Positions 1 to 12,367 are shown, numbered from the stretch's first letter. The stretch: 64,000 nt of DNA from Dichetophora obliterata (GCA_963920525.1 OY986439.1:16816319-16880318); one strand, 5' to 3'. Program-made: numbers and translations. Notes: generated by a model from the letters alone, not told the origin.

Positions 1-239
1 AGCTAAAATAATACTGTATTTTTTTAACTTTGCGGTTTCAAATTTAAACTTTGCAAATACTAATTCATAATTAAAACTCTACTGTACTAAAATTTAATCC
101 AAAAGAATTATTACAGCATTCTTTTTAGCTTTTTGTTTTTAGTTTAGTACATTTGGATACTAAATTTGGATTTAGACGTAAAAAGTTAGCCTGGCGATTA
201 GGCGATTTGGTTTATATGTTTTTGTTAGGCATATCTCAG

Positions 240-319
240 TAGCTCAGTGATAAGATTAAAGCCCTTACAAACTTAATATCGTAGGTTCGAATCTCAAAGT
301 GTTTGCTATTTTTTTTTTT
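240..319 (+). repeat. tRNA-like sequence, decayed SINE head or tRNA pseudogene
   Basis: There is an A-box-like motif (TAGCTCAGTGAT, 240-251), a B-box-like motif (GGTTCGAATCT, 284-294) and a run of eleven T residues (309-319) that could end Pol III transcription. The acceptor and T stems do not pair, so this is not a working tRNA. A tRNA-derived SINE head or tRNA pseudogene fits best. No copy elsewhere in the window resembles it closely. Confidence 0.35.
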
Positions 320-582
320 AATCCTAGCCTGTACTGAACTTAAAACCAATGCTATAATAAAAGTATTTTGTAAATACTAAATTTGAAACCAAAGCTAACG
401 AAGTTGTACAGAAAAGTTTAAATTTTAGTACAAGATTTTTAATTGTGTACTATATCTATCTTCACGATATTACGTCCGATAGCTTGAAATAATTTTTCAA
501 ACTGCTTCTTACAATTAGTTCTAACTACAATTTTTAAAATTATAATTGTGTTCTTACATTTTCATATGTGCTCAGTTTGTTT

Positions 583-968
583 GTACACAATTGTGTACAT
601 GTTTTTTTAGCTGTTTTTTTTAATAATTATAAAAATTTTGACACTGTATGTATGTATTTTGTTATATCTGAAAGAATTCTGTTTCATAAAATCACATTTT
701 TAATGAAATATGGGTTTCCCTAATCCTACAAACATGGATTTCAAATTAAATTTCGCTGAATTAAATTTCTGCTTGATCTAAGTTATGTCAAAAAATTAAG
801 AAAAAACCTGAATTAAGATGTATTTTTATTGTATTTGTGCATACAAAATCATAGAGAACATTCTAAAGAACTAAGTTTCCAATTGAAACGAGTCAAACAT
901 GAAACAAATTTCCGTACAAGCTCCTTACAAAGTGATGTACGCAATTGTGTACGTGCCAACTGAAAGGG
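583..968. mobile_element. Right end of a piggyBac-like element (left part outside the window)
   Basis: The segment ends in AAAGGG directly before TTAA (969-972), as piggyBac-type elements do. Two near-identical palindromes lie inside: GTACACAATTGTGTAC at 583-598 and GTACGCAATTGTGTAC at 937-952. The outer palindrome stops 16 bp before the tip, the same spacing seen at one end of the complete piggyBac-like elements here. No transposase coding is visible, so the element must extend left past position 1 or be deleted. It could also be a non-autonomous derivative. Confidence 0.5.
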
Positions 969-972
969 TTAA

Positions 973-1648
973 AAACGATTGCTGCTCATAATTGTAAAGG
1001 TTGATTATTTTGATGTCTTGCAAACACATTATTACAAAAAAAAAAAAAAACAATAAACCGTTCAGTTAAGATTTTTTATATATCCAACAGCAGGTCCGCA
1101 CCAAACTTAGCCACGAAATCGGCTTATAAATAAATGATTTTCTAAATCTTAAATTTTATGTTTAATCTTTTATTTTATCTATAAAATTTTATTTTTAGAA
1201 GTAAAACTTAAAGTTAATATGATTTTCATAACCTTCCTCACCTATATATCAATTTTTTATTTTTATAAAGTTGCGTATTAAAAAGGTTGTTATACCTTTT
1301 TCGAAGTTTCTGTTTTTGGAAGTAAAGGACAGATCTTAATTAATTAATTGCATATTTTTATTACTGCTAAGTTTCTTTCAAATTCTTTATCTATATTTTA
1401 ATGTTCCTGTTTGCTTAACTTTCAAAGTCAAAAACCGATTTTAAGAAATTTTTTCGTCTTATACATAAATATTTCTTAGGCCCTAGGCCATGTGAGTTCA
1501 TTATGCGGCCCGGCCCTACTCTTTGGTCAGTTTTAGGGTGTAACAAAAAGGAACAAGTGTTTTAGTTACTTTTTTTGTACAATACAGTTCATATTTTTTG
1601 GTGTTCAAGATTTTTAAAGACAATAAGATCTTAATTTTTAAATAAAAA
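973..1648. other. AT-rich spacer without recognisable genes
   Basis: Mostly A+T with short homopolymer runs. No coding segment, tRNA or inverted repeat could be supported. The 5' end of the hAT relic that follows is not recognisable here. Confidence 0.5.
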
Positions 1649-3366
1649 ATGTTGAAAACTTTGAAACAATTTGCTTTTAAAAAGTGGATTTTACAAATAA
1701 AAAACGATTTCTTGGAATTTAATGATAGTTAAAGATTCTGTAAAGCCTGCAAAACTGAAGTAATTATTAATAACTTATATTGGTCAGACATTCTATAAAA
1801 TTATAAAATTTTATTTTAACAGATAACTGTGTTAAAAAATCACAAATTCAACAACATTTACAGACACAATGTCACAAACAAAATTCTTCATGTCATGTTC
1901 AGCATGAAATTTCGGAACCTAAAGGTTTTAACTACGACTTATGCCAAGCAATGGTTGCTATAAATCTTCCTTGGCACAGTCTACAGAACAACGTGTGGAA
2001 AAATTTCCTGGAAAAATATACACAAAGGGCCATTCCAGATGAATCAACACTAAGGAAAAATTATTTAGAGAAATGCTACGATCAAGCAATAACTAAAATT
2101 CGAGTGGATATTGGCAGCAATTATGTTTGGATTTCTGTTGACGAAACAACTGATCAAACTGGTCGATATATAGCAAATTTCATAGTGGGAAAATTGTGTG
2201 AAAATGAGTCCTCGACTCCTCATTTACTGGGTTGCAAAGAGTTAGAGCGAACTAACCACGCTTCGATCGCAAGATTTGTAAACTCAGCACTTTTAATATT
2301 ATTGCCAAGAGCAGAAAACTCCGAAAAAGTTTTATTATTAGTGATTGATGCTGCGCCATATATGATCAAAGCTGGCCAACATTTATCAATTTTTTATCCA
2401 AACCTAAAGCATTTGACGTGTATAGCTCATGGTATTAACCGTGTTGCTGAACAAATCCGGTTGTCTTTTCCCTTAGTTAATGAGTTTATTTCGGCGGCAA
2501 AAAAGGTGTTCCTGAAATCCACTTCGCGAATTTTACTTCACAAGGAAATAATAAATAATGGATCTTTACCTCCAAATCCTGTTATCATAAGATGAGGTAC
2601 TTGGGTACAAGCCGAACATTATAGCAAAATAAAACAGGTAATCTTTGCTGTTATAATACACTTCATTAGCCACCTTTTCTGCTAATATGACTTTAGCGAA
2701 GTGCAACATTTTTTCAGTATTTTGTTGAAATATGTTACTTACGTTTGGTTGTCTTCTAGGCCCCATTTATCAACATGAAGAGTGAAACGTTATTTATGAA
2801 AATTTTGTGAAAACATTTAAAGTAAGCAATTCTCAATTACACTTGTAATGCAAGACGTATTTTTTTGTGAAACGTTGTAATTTGTTATTAATTAAAAAAA
2901 TATTTAGATTATTTTTCTACTAGATCCTTCAGATGCTCAGTGTATTTCAACAGCTCAGAGAATTTTGCAAAATCCACAACTAGTAACATCTATCATGTTT
3001 ATCCAATCCCACTTCTCATCTTTACCAACAATACTTACGCGATTAGAGCAATTAGGAATGAATCTTACAAAATCTGTCCAATTAGTGCAAGATTTCAAAA
3101 ACTCATTGGAAAATGTTCCTGGAAATTACGGAAATGAAATAATAAAAAAATGGATTGCGTATTGCTAAAAAATACAACATTTAATGATCTAAAAAAATTA
3201 TGCAAGTGTCTTAACGATCCAACAAAGGAGCTTACTAATAATTCCATAAGTCAGTCGCTTTTGAGTAAATATACGTATGCGTCGATAACGATCGTTCTCC
3301 GCATACAAACATATTTTAGATGACAGAAGCCAAAGATTCACTGTTGAAAACATCGAAAAATTTTAG
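1649..3366 (+). pseudogene. hAT-family transposase relic (BED/U1-like zinc finger, catalytic core fragment, dimerisation tail)
   Basis: Pieces of one transposase lie in order on the plus strand. At 1649-1860 there is a short basic start and a split Cys/His finger (FCKACKTE, then QHLQTQCHKQN), apparently divided by an intron ending in TTTTAACAG. At 1951-2595 a 214-codon open stretch holds the core with VSVDETTDQTGR-like residues (seen as ISVDETTDQTG) and LTCIAHGINRVAEQIR. At 2920-3280 a further segment follows after a frame change. The hAT C-terminal dimerisation motif (RSFSAYKHILDDRSQRFTVE) is in another frame at 3289-3366. The frame changes and missing links make it non-functional. The family is hAT by motif order. 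I could not find a matching 5' terminus. Confidence 0.65.
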
Positions 3367-3494
3367 TAGTTTATTGTTACAATAAATAATTTTAAATTTA
3401 AAAATATTTATTATTATTTCCTTTCGTTAAAAGTTAATAAAAGCTTTTTAAGAAGAACCAACTATTATATTTTTTAACAAAAACTGCCGATAAA

Positions 3495-3688
3495 AAAATG
3501 CATACACTTGCATAAAATTGCATAAATTTTGCATATAATGTGCATATATTTAGCATATTTTTAAAACATTAAGTTATAAAGTAGCCAAGGAAACGGTTGG
3601 TTAAAAAATTGTTTATTAAAGTAAATTCAAGTTGCATATTTTTAGCATATTTTTGGAATATCATTTTGCATAAATATCCGATCCCTAC
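3495..3688. repeat. Probable 3' terminal region of the hAT relic with subterminal TTGCATA repeats
   Basis: TTGCATA/TATGCAA words occur repeatedly, with TTTAGCATATTTTT present twice, and the segment ends with ATATCCGATCCCTA (3675-3688), whose complement TAGGGATCGGATAT resembles hAT tips. Dense subterminal repeats next to the tip are usual for hAT binding sites. A matching left tip was not found, so the boundary is provisional. Confidence 0.4.
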
Positions 3689-3704
3689 TCATCAAGAGTG
3701 AGTT

Positions 3705-3985
3705 GTTGGCGTGGGATTGTGTCAAAGCGGTAATTAAAAAAGTTATAGGAATTCATCGACCCAAGGATTGGCGCTTACACATTGACAGAATGCTTACCGC
3801 TTTCCATACTTTAAATGTAAGAATGTCGCTGAAAATTAATTTCCTGCATTGCCACGCTAAAAAAAATTAGGATAACAATCCCCACGAATCTGATAGCATG
3901 GCGAACGCTTAAATCAGGTAACGGCGAGACTCGAGCACTGGTACAGTGGTAAAAACTAGATGCTCTCTTAGGAGACATTTGTCTC
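3705..3985 (+). pseudogene. Degenerate fragment of an insect repeat-associated protein (MSLKI.FLH motif)
   Basis: One plus-strand reading frame gives ELLAWDCVKAV, then RMLTAFHTLNVRMSLKINFL, followed in shifted frames by residues resembling SDEHGE and GDYCW. These resemble, from memory, a conserved unnamed protein that occurs in many copies in arthropod genomes and is probably transposon-derived. Stops and shifts interrupt it. The family identity is uncertain, and no function is proposed. Confidence 0.3.
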
Positions 3986-4235
3986 TGATGAATCAATCTG
4001 AGAAATTAAAAAAAAAAAATGTATGAAAAACTTAGCTTTAATACCTTTCAAGTCGTTTTAGCGACACAGAAAGTTGGTTTATTTGGTTTAATTTGTAATT
4101 TCATTTAACCCTTAAATGCTCATGAACGTCGATTTTGAAGAAAAAATTTAATAAAGTGGTTAACGATTAGAAAATAACAATTGCGTACCAGGTTTTCCGG
4201 AAAAACTTTTTTTTTAGAAGTTATTTAGAAAAAAC

Positions 4236-4264
4236 TGGTTGTATCTTAAAAGATACAATGAGCA
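4236..4264 (+). repeat. Subterminal palindrome repeat, copy 1 (piggyBac element 1, left end)
   Basis: The core GTATCTTAAAAGATAC is a near-palindrome, flanked by TGGTT and AATGAGCA. It starts 127 bp inside the left tip. A candidate transposase-binding site, by analogy with the 19-bp internal repeats of classical piggyBac. Confidence 0.8.
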
Positions 4265-4533
4265 GTCATCCGCATCCTAAGTTGAAGAGATATTATACAC
4301 AGAAGAAGTAAATAAAAGATCTAATTTTTAGTTTTAAATTTTTTTTATTTATTAAAAACTATGCAAATCAATATTAATAAGAGCACAGAAAATTAAATAC
4401 AAAAACAAACAAATACATAGATTATTTAATTCAAATTATTATTATCACAAAAATAAGGTAAGAATACAAAATTAGATATCTTTTTCTTCAGTTTAATCAC
4501 GAAAAGTAAAGAAAGCATACAAAATAAAAATCT

Positions 4534-6564
4534 TTATATGTGATGATAATCATAAAAGCAATTTTTTTCAGAAGTTAAACATAAATTAATCTTACACTTT
4601 GAGCAAAACATCCTTGTTTGTCCAGAGCAGTTTGGCAGCTTGCATCTTCCTTTTTTGTCCATAGTAGTCCAATGATCGATCATGTCTAGTCTGGTGTCTT
4701 TGGGTGGAGCTGGTTGCACATTCGGTTTCCGACGTTTTTCTTCGATTTCCTTTTCAAGAGGTGGACGACCACGCACAGGAGCAGCTTTTGTATTGCATGA
4801 AAACAATGCATCAGCTACCTCCAACTTAAAATCCACCAATCTCATATCTGATTTTTTTTTATCTTTGTTTATTCTCCTGTGTAGAAGCCAGGCATTTACA
4901 CAAGTCATGTCAAGAAGATGATAAAATAGGCGGTGTGTCCACTTTCGGCTTTTCATTAATATTTTGTGGCGGCCCATCGAGCTGTCCATTAAATCCACAC
5001 CGCCCATATGACAGTTATAATCTTTTATGATTTGTGGACAAGGAATATTTTTGACAGATTTTTCCATTTTGTCAAATCGCTTCACTGTTAAAGGTTACGT
5101 CTGCGCATTATTGGTGTCAATTATCGGTTTAGTCCCAACGTAAGTGGAAACCAGATTAACAATTCTGTTGTCTTTCCATGAAAGTGTTGTTACATCGACA
5201 CCATAGATATTGGAAATAAATTCCTGACTCGAACCACGTTCAAATTTCAACATTACTTTCTCATCGGGGAGCTTGCAATTTTTAATCCTATTGCTTCTGA
5301 TAGTACCTATAGCTAGTATACCCTGTGTTCTCAAATATACTAATAATGGAACTGTTGTATAAAAATTGTCAAAGTATACTATATGGTTTAAGAAACGAGG
5401 AACTTCACGAAGCAATCTGACAACTATATTTGCAGAGGATTGTAGATCAGGTTCTTCTTCAGCAATCATCTCAAAAGATCCGGTATACACTTCAAATTTG
5501 TAAGCGTAACCTAAAGTATCACACATTACATAAAATTTAAAGCCCCATTTTTTAGGTTTATTTGGCAAGTATTGTTTCATATAGCTTCCAATTTTTGTGG
5601 AGCACATTTGCTCATCCACACACAATCTGTCTAGTTTTGGTACACTGCCAAAAGTTATATTTAGAGCATCAATAACTGGTTGGATAAGGTAAAGCCTATC
5701 GCGAGTAGGATCAGTTTGAGCAGGTTGTTCAGCTTTATCATTAAAATGGAGTACTTCCCGAATTTTTTCAAATCGTCTCCTGGTCATTTGATTTTTTATA
5801 ACATCTAAGCAACGGTGATTATTTTCTGACCAATAGTCTCTCGAGTTTGGAAGCTTATGATACGTCATATAGAAGAGAATTCCGATAAATTTACGCAGGT
5901 CGAAAACATTGAAGCTGAATGCTTTGTCTATTCCGGCATATTTTAAAGTCTCTTCAACAATATGTTCCTCCAAAGTCCGTGGAAACAAATAGCACCAAAC
6001 TTTGTATGGAGTTTCCAAATTCTTTATATTGCCTGGAAGACTACTATCACCTCCAAATCGAACTTGTTGGTCATTAAACTGCAGATTATCCTTCTTCCAT
6101 AAAACCCTTTCAAATTCAGAAGATTTGGGATTTATTATAACATCACGAAACTCGGAAGCAAAAGAGCTCCAAATGTTTGTATGACTGACCGCGTTGCAGG
6201 TTTGTGAAACAGAAGTTGATGGTGTCAAATCAAAAGAATCCGTTTGAACCTCTGTCGACAATCCCTGATCATTATCGTCGTTTATCATTTTGAGAAAAGA
6301 ACTATGTACGGATGCATTCAGATCAATCTCATCCTCAGTCTCATCGTCGGTATAATTTTCGTTGATAATCAAAGGCATGCTACCTGCGCCTTGGAAATTA
6401 TCCAAAATTTTATTTTTTTTTCCTAATGGATTTACATGAAACTCATCACTATCAGAATCGCTATTATCAGTGCTATTGTAAGAAATATCTTCGCTATTGC
6501 ACAATAACTCTCACACTTCTTCATCAGTCATATTGACTCTACCAACCCTTGTAAAACTTGACAT
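4534..6564 (-). pseudogene. piggyBac-type transposase with two in-frame stops
   Basis: The best start is the ATG at 6562-6564, giving MSSFTRVGRVNMTDEEV. The frame then meets a TGA at 6511-6513, runs open for 469 codons from 6504, meets a TAA at 5095-5097 and continues open to 4534. There are no frameshifts. The acidic N-terminus, the DDE_Tnp_1_7 core and the Cys-rich C-terminus are all present. The three catalytic Asp residues are visible in LCVDEQM, VYFDNFYTT and GGVDLMD. The C-terminal zinc-binding domain reads CKLPNCSGQ, MFCSKCKINLC. Family role: cut-and-paste excision and insertion at TTAA. With two nonsense codons and nothing else missing, inactivation looks recent, or the stops could be sequencing errors. 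Confidence 0.92.
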
Positions 6565-6758
6565 GACTCTTTAAAAAAAAAAAATTAAGTTTTAAAAATA
6601 CGTTCATATATAATTTAGAAATATTTATAGTATTACCAATTATCAGTATTTTCTCAAAAAACAATGAACCTGCTCCTTCAAAGCATAAAGCGTAAATGAA
6701 AATGAACACAAATACAGTGCAAATTCAAAAGCAAACAAATGTAAAATTTGTGGGGCAA

Positions 6759-6787
6759 TGCTCATTGTATCTTTAAAGATACAACCA
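6759..6787 (-). repeat. Subterminal palindrome repeat, copy 2 (inverted, right side)
   Basis: This is the same 29-bp repeat in inverse orientation to copy 1, with one base different. Its core GTATCTTTAAAGATAC is a perfect palindrome. It lies about 360 bp inside the right tip, upstream of the transposase start. Confidence 0.8.
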
Positions 6788-7105
6788 TTTAATGACGCCT
6801 ATTGGCCGGGTTTGGAAAATAATTTTTTTAAAACTTTTTGGATCACTACTAGATAAATCATTACACTGCCCAATATTTTTTTTTTACCTCAATTAGAACC
6901 CTGATCTGAGATTTTACACGGTAAATAATTGGTTTTATTTAAATCTGCTCCATTTTATTTTTTCAACTTTTATCTTCAATTAAAGGAAAAGTTTGACAAA
7001 TTTTTACATAAATATATTTTTCAAAAAAGTGTTTGGTTCTTCTTAATGCGCTTTTGTAGTTTAAATTATATTTTAAATCAAAATAAAAGCGTACGAATTT
7101 TTTAA

Positions 7106-7134
7106 TGGTTGTATCTTAAAAGATACCAGGAGCA
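7106..7134 (+). repeat. Subterminal palindrome repeat, copy 3 (16 bp from right tip)
   Basis: TGGTTGTATCTTAAAAGATA continues as CCAGGAGCA, overlapping the 13-bp terminal repeat. The palindrome core (7111-7126) ends 16 bp from the tip. That equals a 13-bp tip plus a 3-bp spacer, the layout of the left end of classical piggyBac. Confidence 0.8.
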
Positions 7135-7146
7135 TTTAAGGGTTAA

Positions 7147-10100
7147 TTACAGTATATCAGGGGAATATTTTTCCATCAAAAAGCTTACTTGTTTTTGTTT
7201 GAACAAAGCTTTTATACGAAAAAAAGGGTTTTCTGATTTATGAAGTCAATTTGGACCTAAGAGTTTGGTTTCGAGGGTTCAACTGTTTAAGGAAATTATT
7301 CTCTAAATAATTTGTAATGTTTACTCCTTGACATGAAGTCGATAAAGTTAATGAGAAAAAAGTTTTTCTAACAAAAACTGCATCAACATGTACTTAACCT
7401 TGAACCTTATATTTCACGAAAACGCGCTGAAGGATTAAAAAACGGTAAGCGCCATTAAATTCAGCGTCCTCAAGTTATGCTGAAATGATGTGTCTCCAGC
7501 TTATTTGATGTTTGAAAGTGTAATCATAAAATCCATTGGAAGTTTGGAAAATATCAATTGCAAGTTCAGCAATCCCATATAAAATTCAGCAAATATCAAT
7601 GCAAATTCGGATATAACATCTTATATTCAGAACAAATTCATTGGAGTTAAGAATATATTAATTGGAATTGATATTCAAAAGATAAATTGAAGTTTAAAAA
7701 ATATTAATTGACGTTTAGGAAAAATAAATTCATATTAAAAAAAATTAAATTAACCTAAGAATCCTAATGATTTGGATCATACAACATTACCATCATACCT
7801 TTTCTATACTATTTCCATTTAGCAAAATTTCAATTGTTACTTTTGTTATTTTGATTATGAATTACTGACTGACTGGAGTTTTGCTACTTTACAAGACAGA
7901 AGTGAACTGGCATAGCAATTTTTGATTTTTTAAATTTTTACACAAAATAGCTCAAAAATATAATTAATTAATTTCTCGGTGATTTTTTCAAAACTTGAAT
8001 TTTTATATATTTTGAAATTTTTTTTCGTAAAAATAGCTAAACTCGAAATTTCCAAAAAGGTCATAAAATCTTCTAGCAAAAAATCTCATAACGATCAGGT
8101 TATTTAACGTAATCGCACAATTTTTTGTATCGTTTTAAATATAGTTACAGAACATTTTTACACAGCATTTCAAAGAAATTTTTTCAAATTTGGATTTGTG
8201 CAATTTTTTTTAATACAGCAAGGCAAAAAGTTAGATTTTCTTTGAAAAGTAACATGTCACAACTCAAGTAGTTTTTGTCTAATTTTAAATGCTTGATAGC
8301 TCATTTAAGAAAAAAATTACATCAAAAACGAGGCGCGTACCAGTTTTTTTAAAATTTGCACTTAAAAAAGTTATTGGAATTTTTAGTGGAAGAAGAGCAC
8401 TTTTTCCTATATAACTTTTTCCTATACTCAGATTTTCAACTAAAAGGTCGCAAGCGGCACGTTTAAATATCAATATTTTTTTTCCGAAAATTTCACAGTT
8501 TACATCTGTTTTGTAAAAGAACGAAACCCCGGTCAGTAATTCGTCAGTAATTAAAGATCAGAAAAAATTTTGTAATTTTTTTTTATAAATGCTTATTCAT
8601 GAAGTTAATGATGTATATGAAAATTAAAACTACCTGCTTATAAGAACTGTTCGGTAATGACTTTGTAATGCAGAACTGTAAGTGAAATGTGAAAAATCCG
8701 ACTTGTGTTGTTCAGATTTGTAGCTACACAAACAGTTTGACTTCATTCGTCTGTATAGCTACATCGTGTTTTCTAACAGGGAGTTTTGCAGTGAAATGTA
8801 AAAAAAATACTTTTTACTTACTTGCTTACTTAGTTGGCTCTACAACCCTAAAACGATCTTAGCCTCATCTAAGTTCTAAGTCATCATTATACTAGTACCG
8901 GAATTTTTTGAGATTTACTAGTAGATACTTTTACTAGTTAGCTATACTGCAGAGCCAGCGGCTGAGTGGCATAAACGGCACCATATGGCCCATTGATAAA
9001 ACATAAATAGATGGCACAGATTTCTCATTTATATTGAAATAAAACAAAATATGCACACAACAAAATGTGCGAAAATCACGTTTAAGATTGAACTAAATAC
9101 AATTCGAAACAAATCAAAGAGCAATAAAAATACACCCTCCAGACATACTTTATCAATGTCACCCATTCGCACAGGTAACCCAAGCGTCAAGTTAATGTCT
9201 AAGCTTAAAAATAAATCAAGTGTACGTCTAATAATACTAAAAGACTGTTGCCGGAATCGAAGTCTTGAGTTCATGAACCAAATGGTTCACTAACTGTGAA
9301 AACATAAGTCAATTTAAAGGCATAAATCCTGCGATTCGAAACAAATCCCGAAGTCGAGTTCATAAAATCAAATTATGTGGCTAATGCCCTAAGTTTAGAC
9401 TGCATGCGTATTGGTGGGGTTGGAGGCTTACTGTTTACTGGCTCTGAAATATGCGTCATTGAGCAAGCAACGCCTTGAAAGGAACAACTTTAAGTTCTGA
9501 CCTATAAATCAACTGATATACGAGCGAAAAACATGTAGCTAAAATAATACTCCGCAGAAGATTAGGTTGGGCTGTCGTGCTGTAGTGAATGACAATTTAT
9601 TGTCATTACAAATCTTTGTTATTGTTTTTTTTTTCTTCACCCCTCAGCTGCCGTAAATATACTAGAGCGATGTTGTTAGAAGTTATACGCTCTAGTGCAA
9701 CAAAATGGTAAATACTCAAAAATATGTCTAGTTATTATATTGTTTTAATACTAGACGTTATTTAAAAGAAGCACTTCATGCAAGCTGATTATTTTTTTCT
9801 CAACCTTGGAGTCATGAAATACTTCAAAAAACTTTATAATTCAACTTAGCATTGAAAAACTGATTGATAAAAGATTGCAAGTCACTTTAAATAAACTGGC
9901 ATACAATGAGTATAAAAATGTTTTCTCAATTAAAATCTCATCTGCATTTTATCGATTGAAGAACATATTTAAAGTTTTTAATTTTTTTCTTGAGCGAACA
10001 TTGTTCTTAATGGAAATTATAGTAAATTGGTTAAGTGATAGATAGTAAATTATACCGTGATAGACAGCTAACTACTTGAACTCTTTACTTTAAATACAAT

Positions 10101-10563
10101 TTATTACTTTTAAACATAGCAGTTCAATATTTCTTTATACTTAATGAGACTTTTTCATAAAACTTAACCAAATGAATTATCACATTTTGGAAATATTGGC
10201 ATTTTTGCGTTTAGAAATAGAAATTTCAGGATCCCGGACAAATTCCTTAAAATTTCTTTGAAGTGAATCAGCTGGATACAAGCTGTGTAAGAAAAACAAT
10301 TTTTTTAACCCTTTTTTTCAATGAAAATCTAGCGCGAGTGTCTCCATAAATAAAAAGAAGAGAACAATGGCTCCAGCCATTTTTCATAAAGTAAAGTTGT
10401 GAGAAGTTTCTTGAGGTTGCAATTTTTTTTTGATTTTTCGGTAGCTACAGTTTGGTGATATTCTACGCCAATGACGTAGTGAATGCATTCAGGGTAGAGG
10501 TAAAAATGATTTATCAATGTCAAACATGATTTGAATCCCATGCTCGTAAGGAGTACTGATTAA
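7147..10563. other. Long AT-rich region, no supported gene
   Basis: Several short open frames exist, but none has a recognisable domain or codon bias. Visible structure is limited to a degenerate tandem repeat (7530-7745), a 20-bp palindrome AATGACAATTTATTGTCATT (9588-9607), and a 9-bp stem ACTAGAGCG with its inverse about 20 bp further on (near 9660-9700). Nothing points to a host gene. Confidence 0.5.
7530..7745 (+). repeat. Degenerate tandem repeat, unit about 28-30 bp
   Basis: The words AATATCAATTG, AAGTTCAGCAA, AATTGGAATTGATATTC and AATATTAATTGACG recur with roughly 28-30 bp spacing. The units are diverged, so the copy number (about six or seven) is approximate. Confidence 0.4.
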
Positions 10564-10699
10564 TAAAGGGTGGTTAAACTTTAAAGGTCGATGTTGATTT
10601 TGAATAGAACACAAATTATTTAAGAAATTATTGTCATTTCTTTTTATTGTGATAATATTTGTATGGTTCAATTATGTATGGAACAAAATATCCGATGGT

Positions 10700-12367
10700 C
10701 AAAATTTTCGATGACGCTGAGGCATAATTGAGGTTCTATGCCATTAATGTGCCGAATTATCTCATCCTTTAGCTCTTTAATTGCTGCTGGTTATCGACGT
10801 ACACCTTTTTTTTCAAATAGCCCCAAAGAAAGAAGTCGTCCAACGGTGTCAAATCACATGATCTTGGCGGCCAATTGACATCGCCACCACGTGAGATAAC
10901 ACGGCCATTGAATTTGTCGCACAAAAGAGCCATTGTTTCGTTAGCTGTGTGGCAAGTGGCACCGTCCTGTTAAAACCACATATCGTCCACATCCATATCT
11001 TTCAATTCGGGTCATAAAAAGTTCGTTATCATCTCACGATAGCGAACACCATTCACACTGTAACTGCCTGATCGGCCTCATTTTGGAAAAAATACGGCCC
11101 GATGATGCCGCCAGCCCATAAACTGCACCAAACAGTCACTCTTTGTGGGTGCATTGGTTTTTCGACAATTACTCTTGGATTATCATTGGCCCAAATACGG
11201 CAATTCTGCTTATTGACGAATCCACTGAGGTGAAAATGTGCCTCATCACTGAAGAAGACTTTCTTCGAAAATTGCACCTTGTTAGCGTGTAAATGCAAGT
11301 CTTTATGCATAATGTTCATCAACAAGAATGAAAGAATACAAAGATTGCACCGAAGACAAGAAAATGAGTACAACAAAATTGTCGTTCTGCGCATGTACGT
11401 CATAATATCAATGCTGTTTTGGAGAGCGTTCATTTTGCATACGATTTCTACACAGAAATGAAAATTGCATAAATTTTAGTTTGTGTACTTGAAATAAAAG
11501 AAGTAAGAAGCAATTTATTGGAACGAAAAGAATATACATTTATTAAGTACTCCTTTGCAAATATTATTTTTTCTATTATTTTATTGCAGCCAGTAAGCAG
11601 CTTAGTCAAAAAAAAAAATAATTTGTCTGATAAACCAACTTTAGTGAGCATTATTTTTCGACTTGCATTTTATAAAAATGTTTATTAAGAGTTTTATTGA
11701 TATAGTTTAAACATTCCCAGATATTTTATTTCCATTAATTTTGCTGTGAATTGAAAGTACAAATAAATGATAGTTAAAAGTTTTTAAATAATGAAACAAA
11801 TTTTGTTAAGTTAATATATTTTTGTATTGATTGCAAACATCAGGTTTCTAAAAAATATTTGTTTGCTACTGTTACCACAATTAGCAGCTGCACACTTCAT
11901 TTTTTAAATTTTAAGTTAAAAACTCGCAAATATGATTCGATATATACACAATTAAATAAAATACAACCGATCGCAGTACGTTTCTCAAAGAAATAAAATA
12001 TTGTGACGTAGTCAACTGAACAGCTGGATGTCAAACTCGATTGGCAAAAGTAACGGACCTGCGCAAAGCGTAATCTCTTATTCTATCATTCTTGGTTCAT
12101 CAACGACGAGCGTAAGAGATGCAATTGTTGGGCACGACGACGAGTTGAGGTGGACGGCTCTTCAGCCACACTATCGCGAACAGCAGCAATATTTTCTGCA
12201 GTACGAGCTGTACGAGCATGCACTGGTGTTTTTACATCTCCTACAGACCCAGTTTGCTCAAATTTTTGCACGATTTTTCCGATTGTACGCACATTTGGAC
12301 GATTAAATTGACCGAAAAAAATCACGAAGTGAACGATATGCATTTTGATTTGAACGTTCAATTTCAT
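10700..12367 (-). pseudogene. rosa-type mariner transposase relic (DD41D)
   Basis: The N-terminal helix-turn-helix region starts at 12367 (MKLNVQIKMHIV, then FNRPNVRTIGKIVQKFEQTG) and runs to RSSLM near 12095. After the MITE it resumes at NIMHKDLHLHANKVQ. The first Asp is in FFSDEAHFHL (near 11260), the second in QDGATCHT, the third in DLTPLDDFFLWG. There are 41 residues between the second and third Asp, which defines DD41D. About 20 residues are missing after HIV and about 30 before FSKK, compared with the family as I recall it. Stops also occur in WF*QDG and near the C-terminus, so the protein is dead. Confidence 0.85.
11323..12094. mobile_element. hAT-like MITE inserted in the rosa mariner
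   Basis: The direct repeat GTTCATCAAC flanks the segment (11314-11323 and 12095-12104), giving an 8-10 bp target duplication. The tips are imperfect inverses: CAAGAATGAAAGAATA on the left and CAAGAATGATAGAATA read inward from the right. No protein domain is visible inside. The host frame (RSSLM then NIMHKD) rejoins when the segment is removed with one repeat copy. The duplication length and CA..TG tips suggest hAT; the exact end is ambiguous by one base. Confidence 0.7.

Larger units (their letters stand above)
4109..7142 (-). mobile_element. Complete piggyBac-like element 1
   Basis: Both tips are present: CCCTTAAATGCTC at 4109 and its exact 13-bp inverse ending at 7142. TTAA lies immediately outside on each side (4105-4108 and 7143-7146), the piggyBac target duplication. 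The element is 3034 bp. It carries one transposase gene on the minus strand, so the right tip is its 5' end. Three copies of a 29-bp palindrome-containing repeat lie near the ends (4236, 6759, 7106). Perfect tips and a largely open gene suggest a fairly recent insertion. Confidence 0.93.

Noticed and set aside
9588..9607. 20-bp palindrome AATGACAATTTATTGTCATT as an operator or piggyBac-type site
   Set aside because: Single copy, no TTAA tip at the expected distance and no neighbouring gene.
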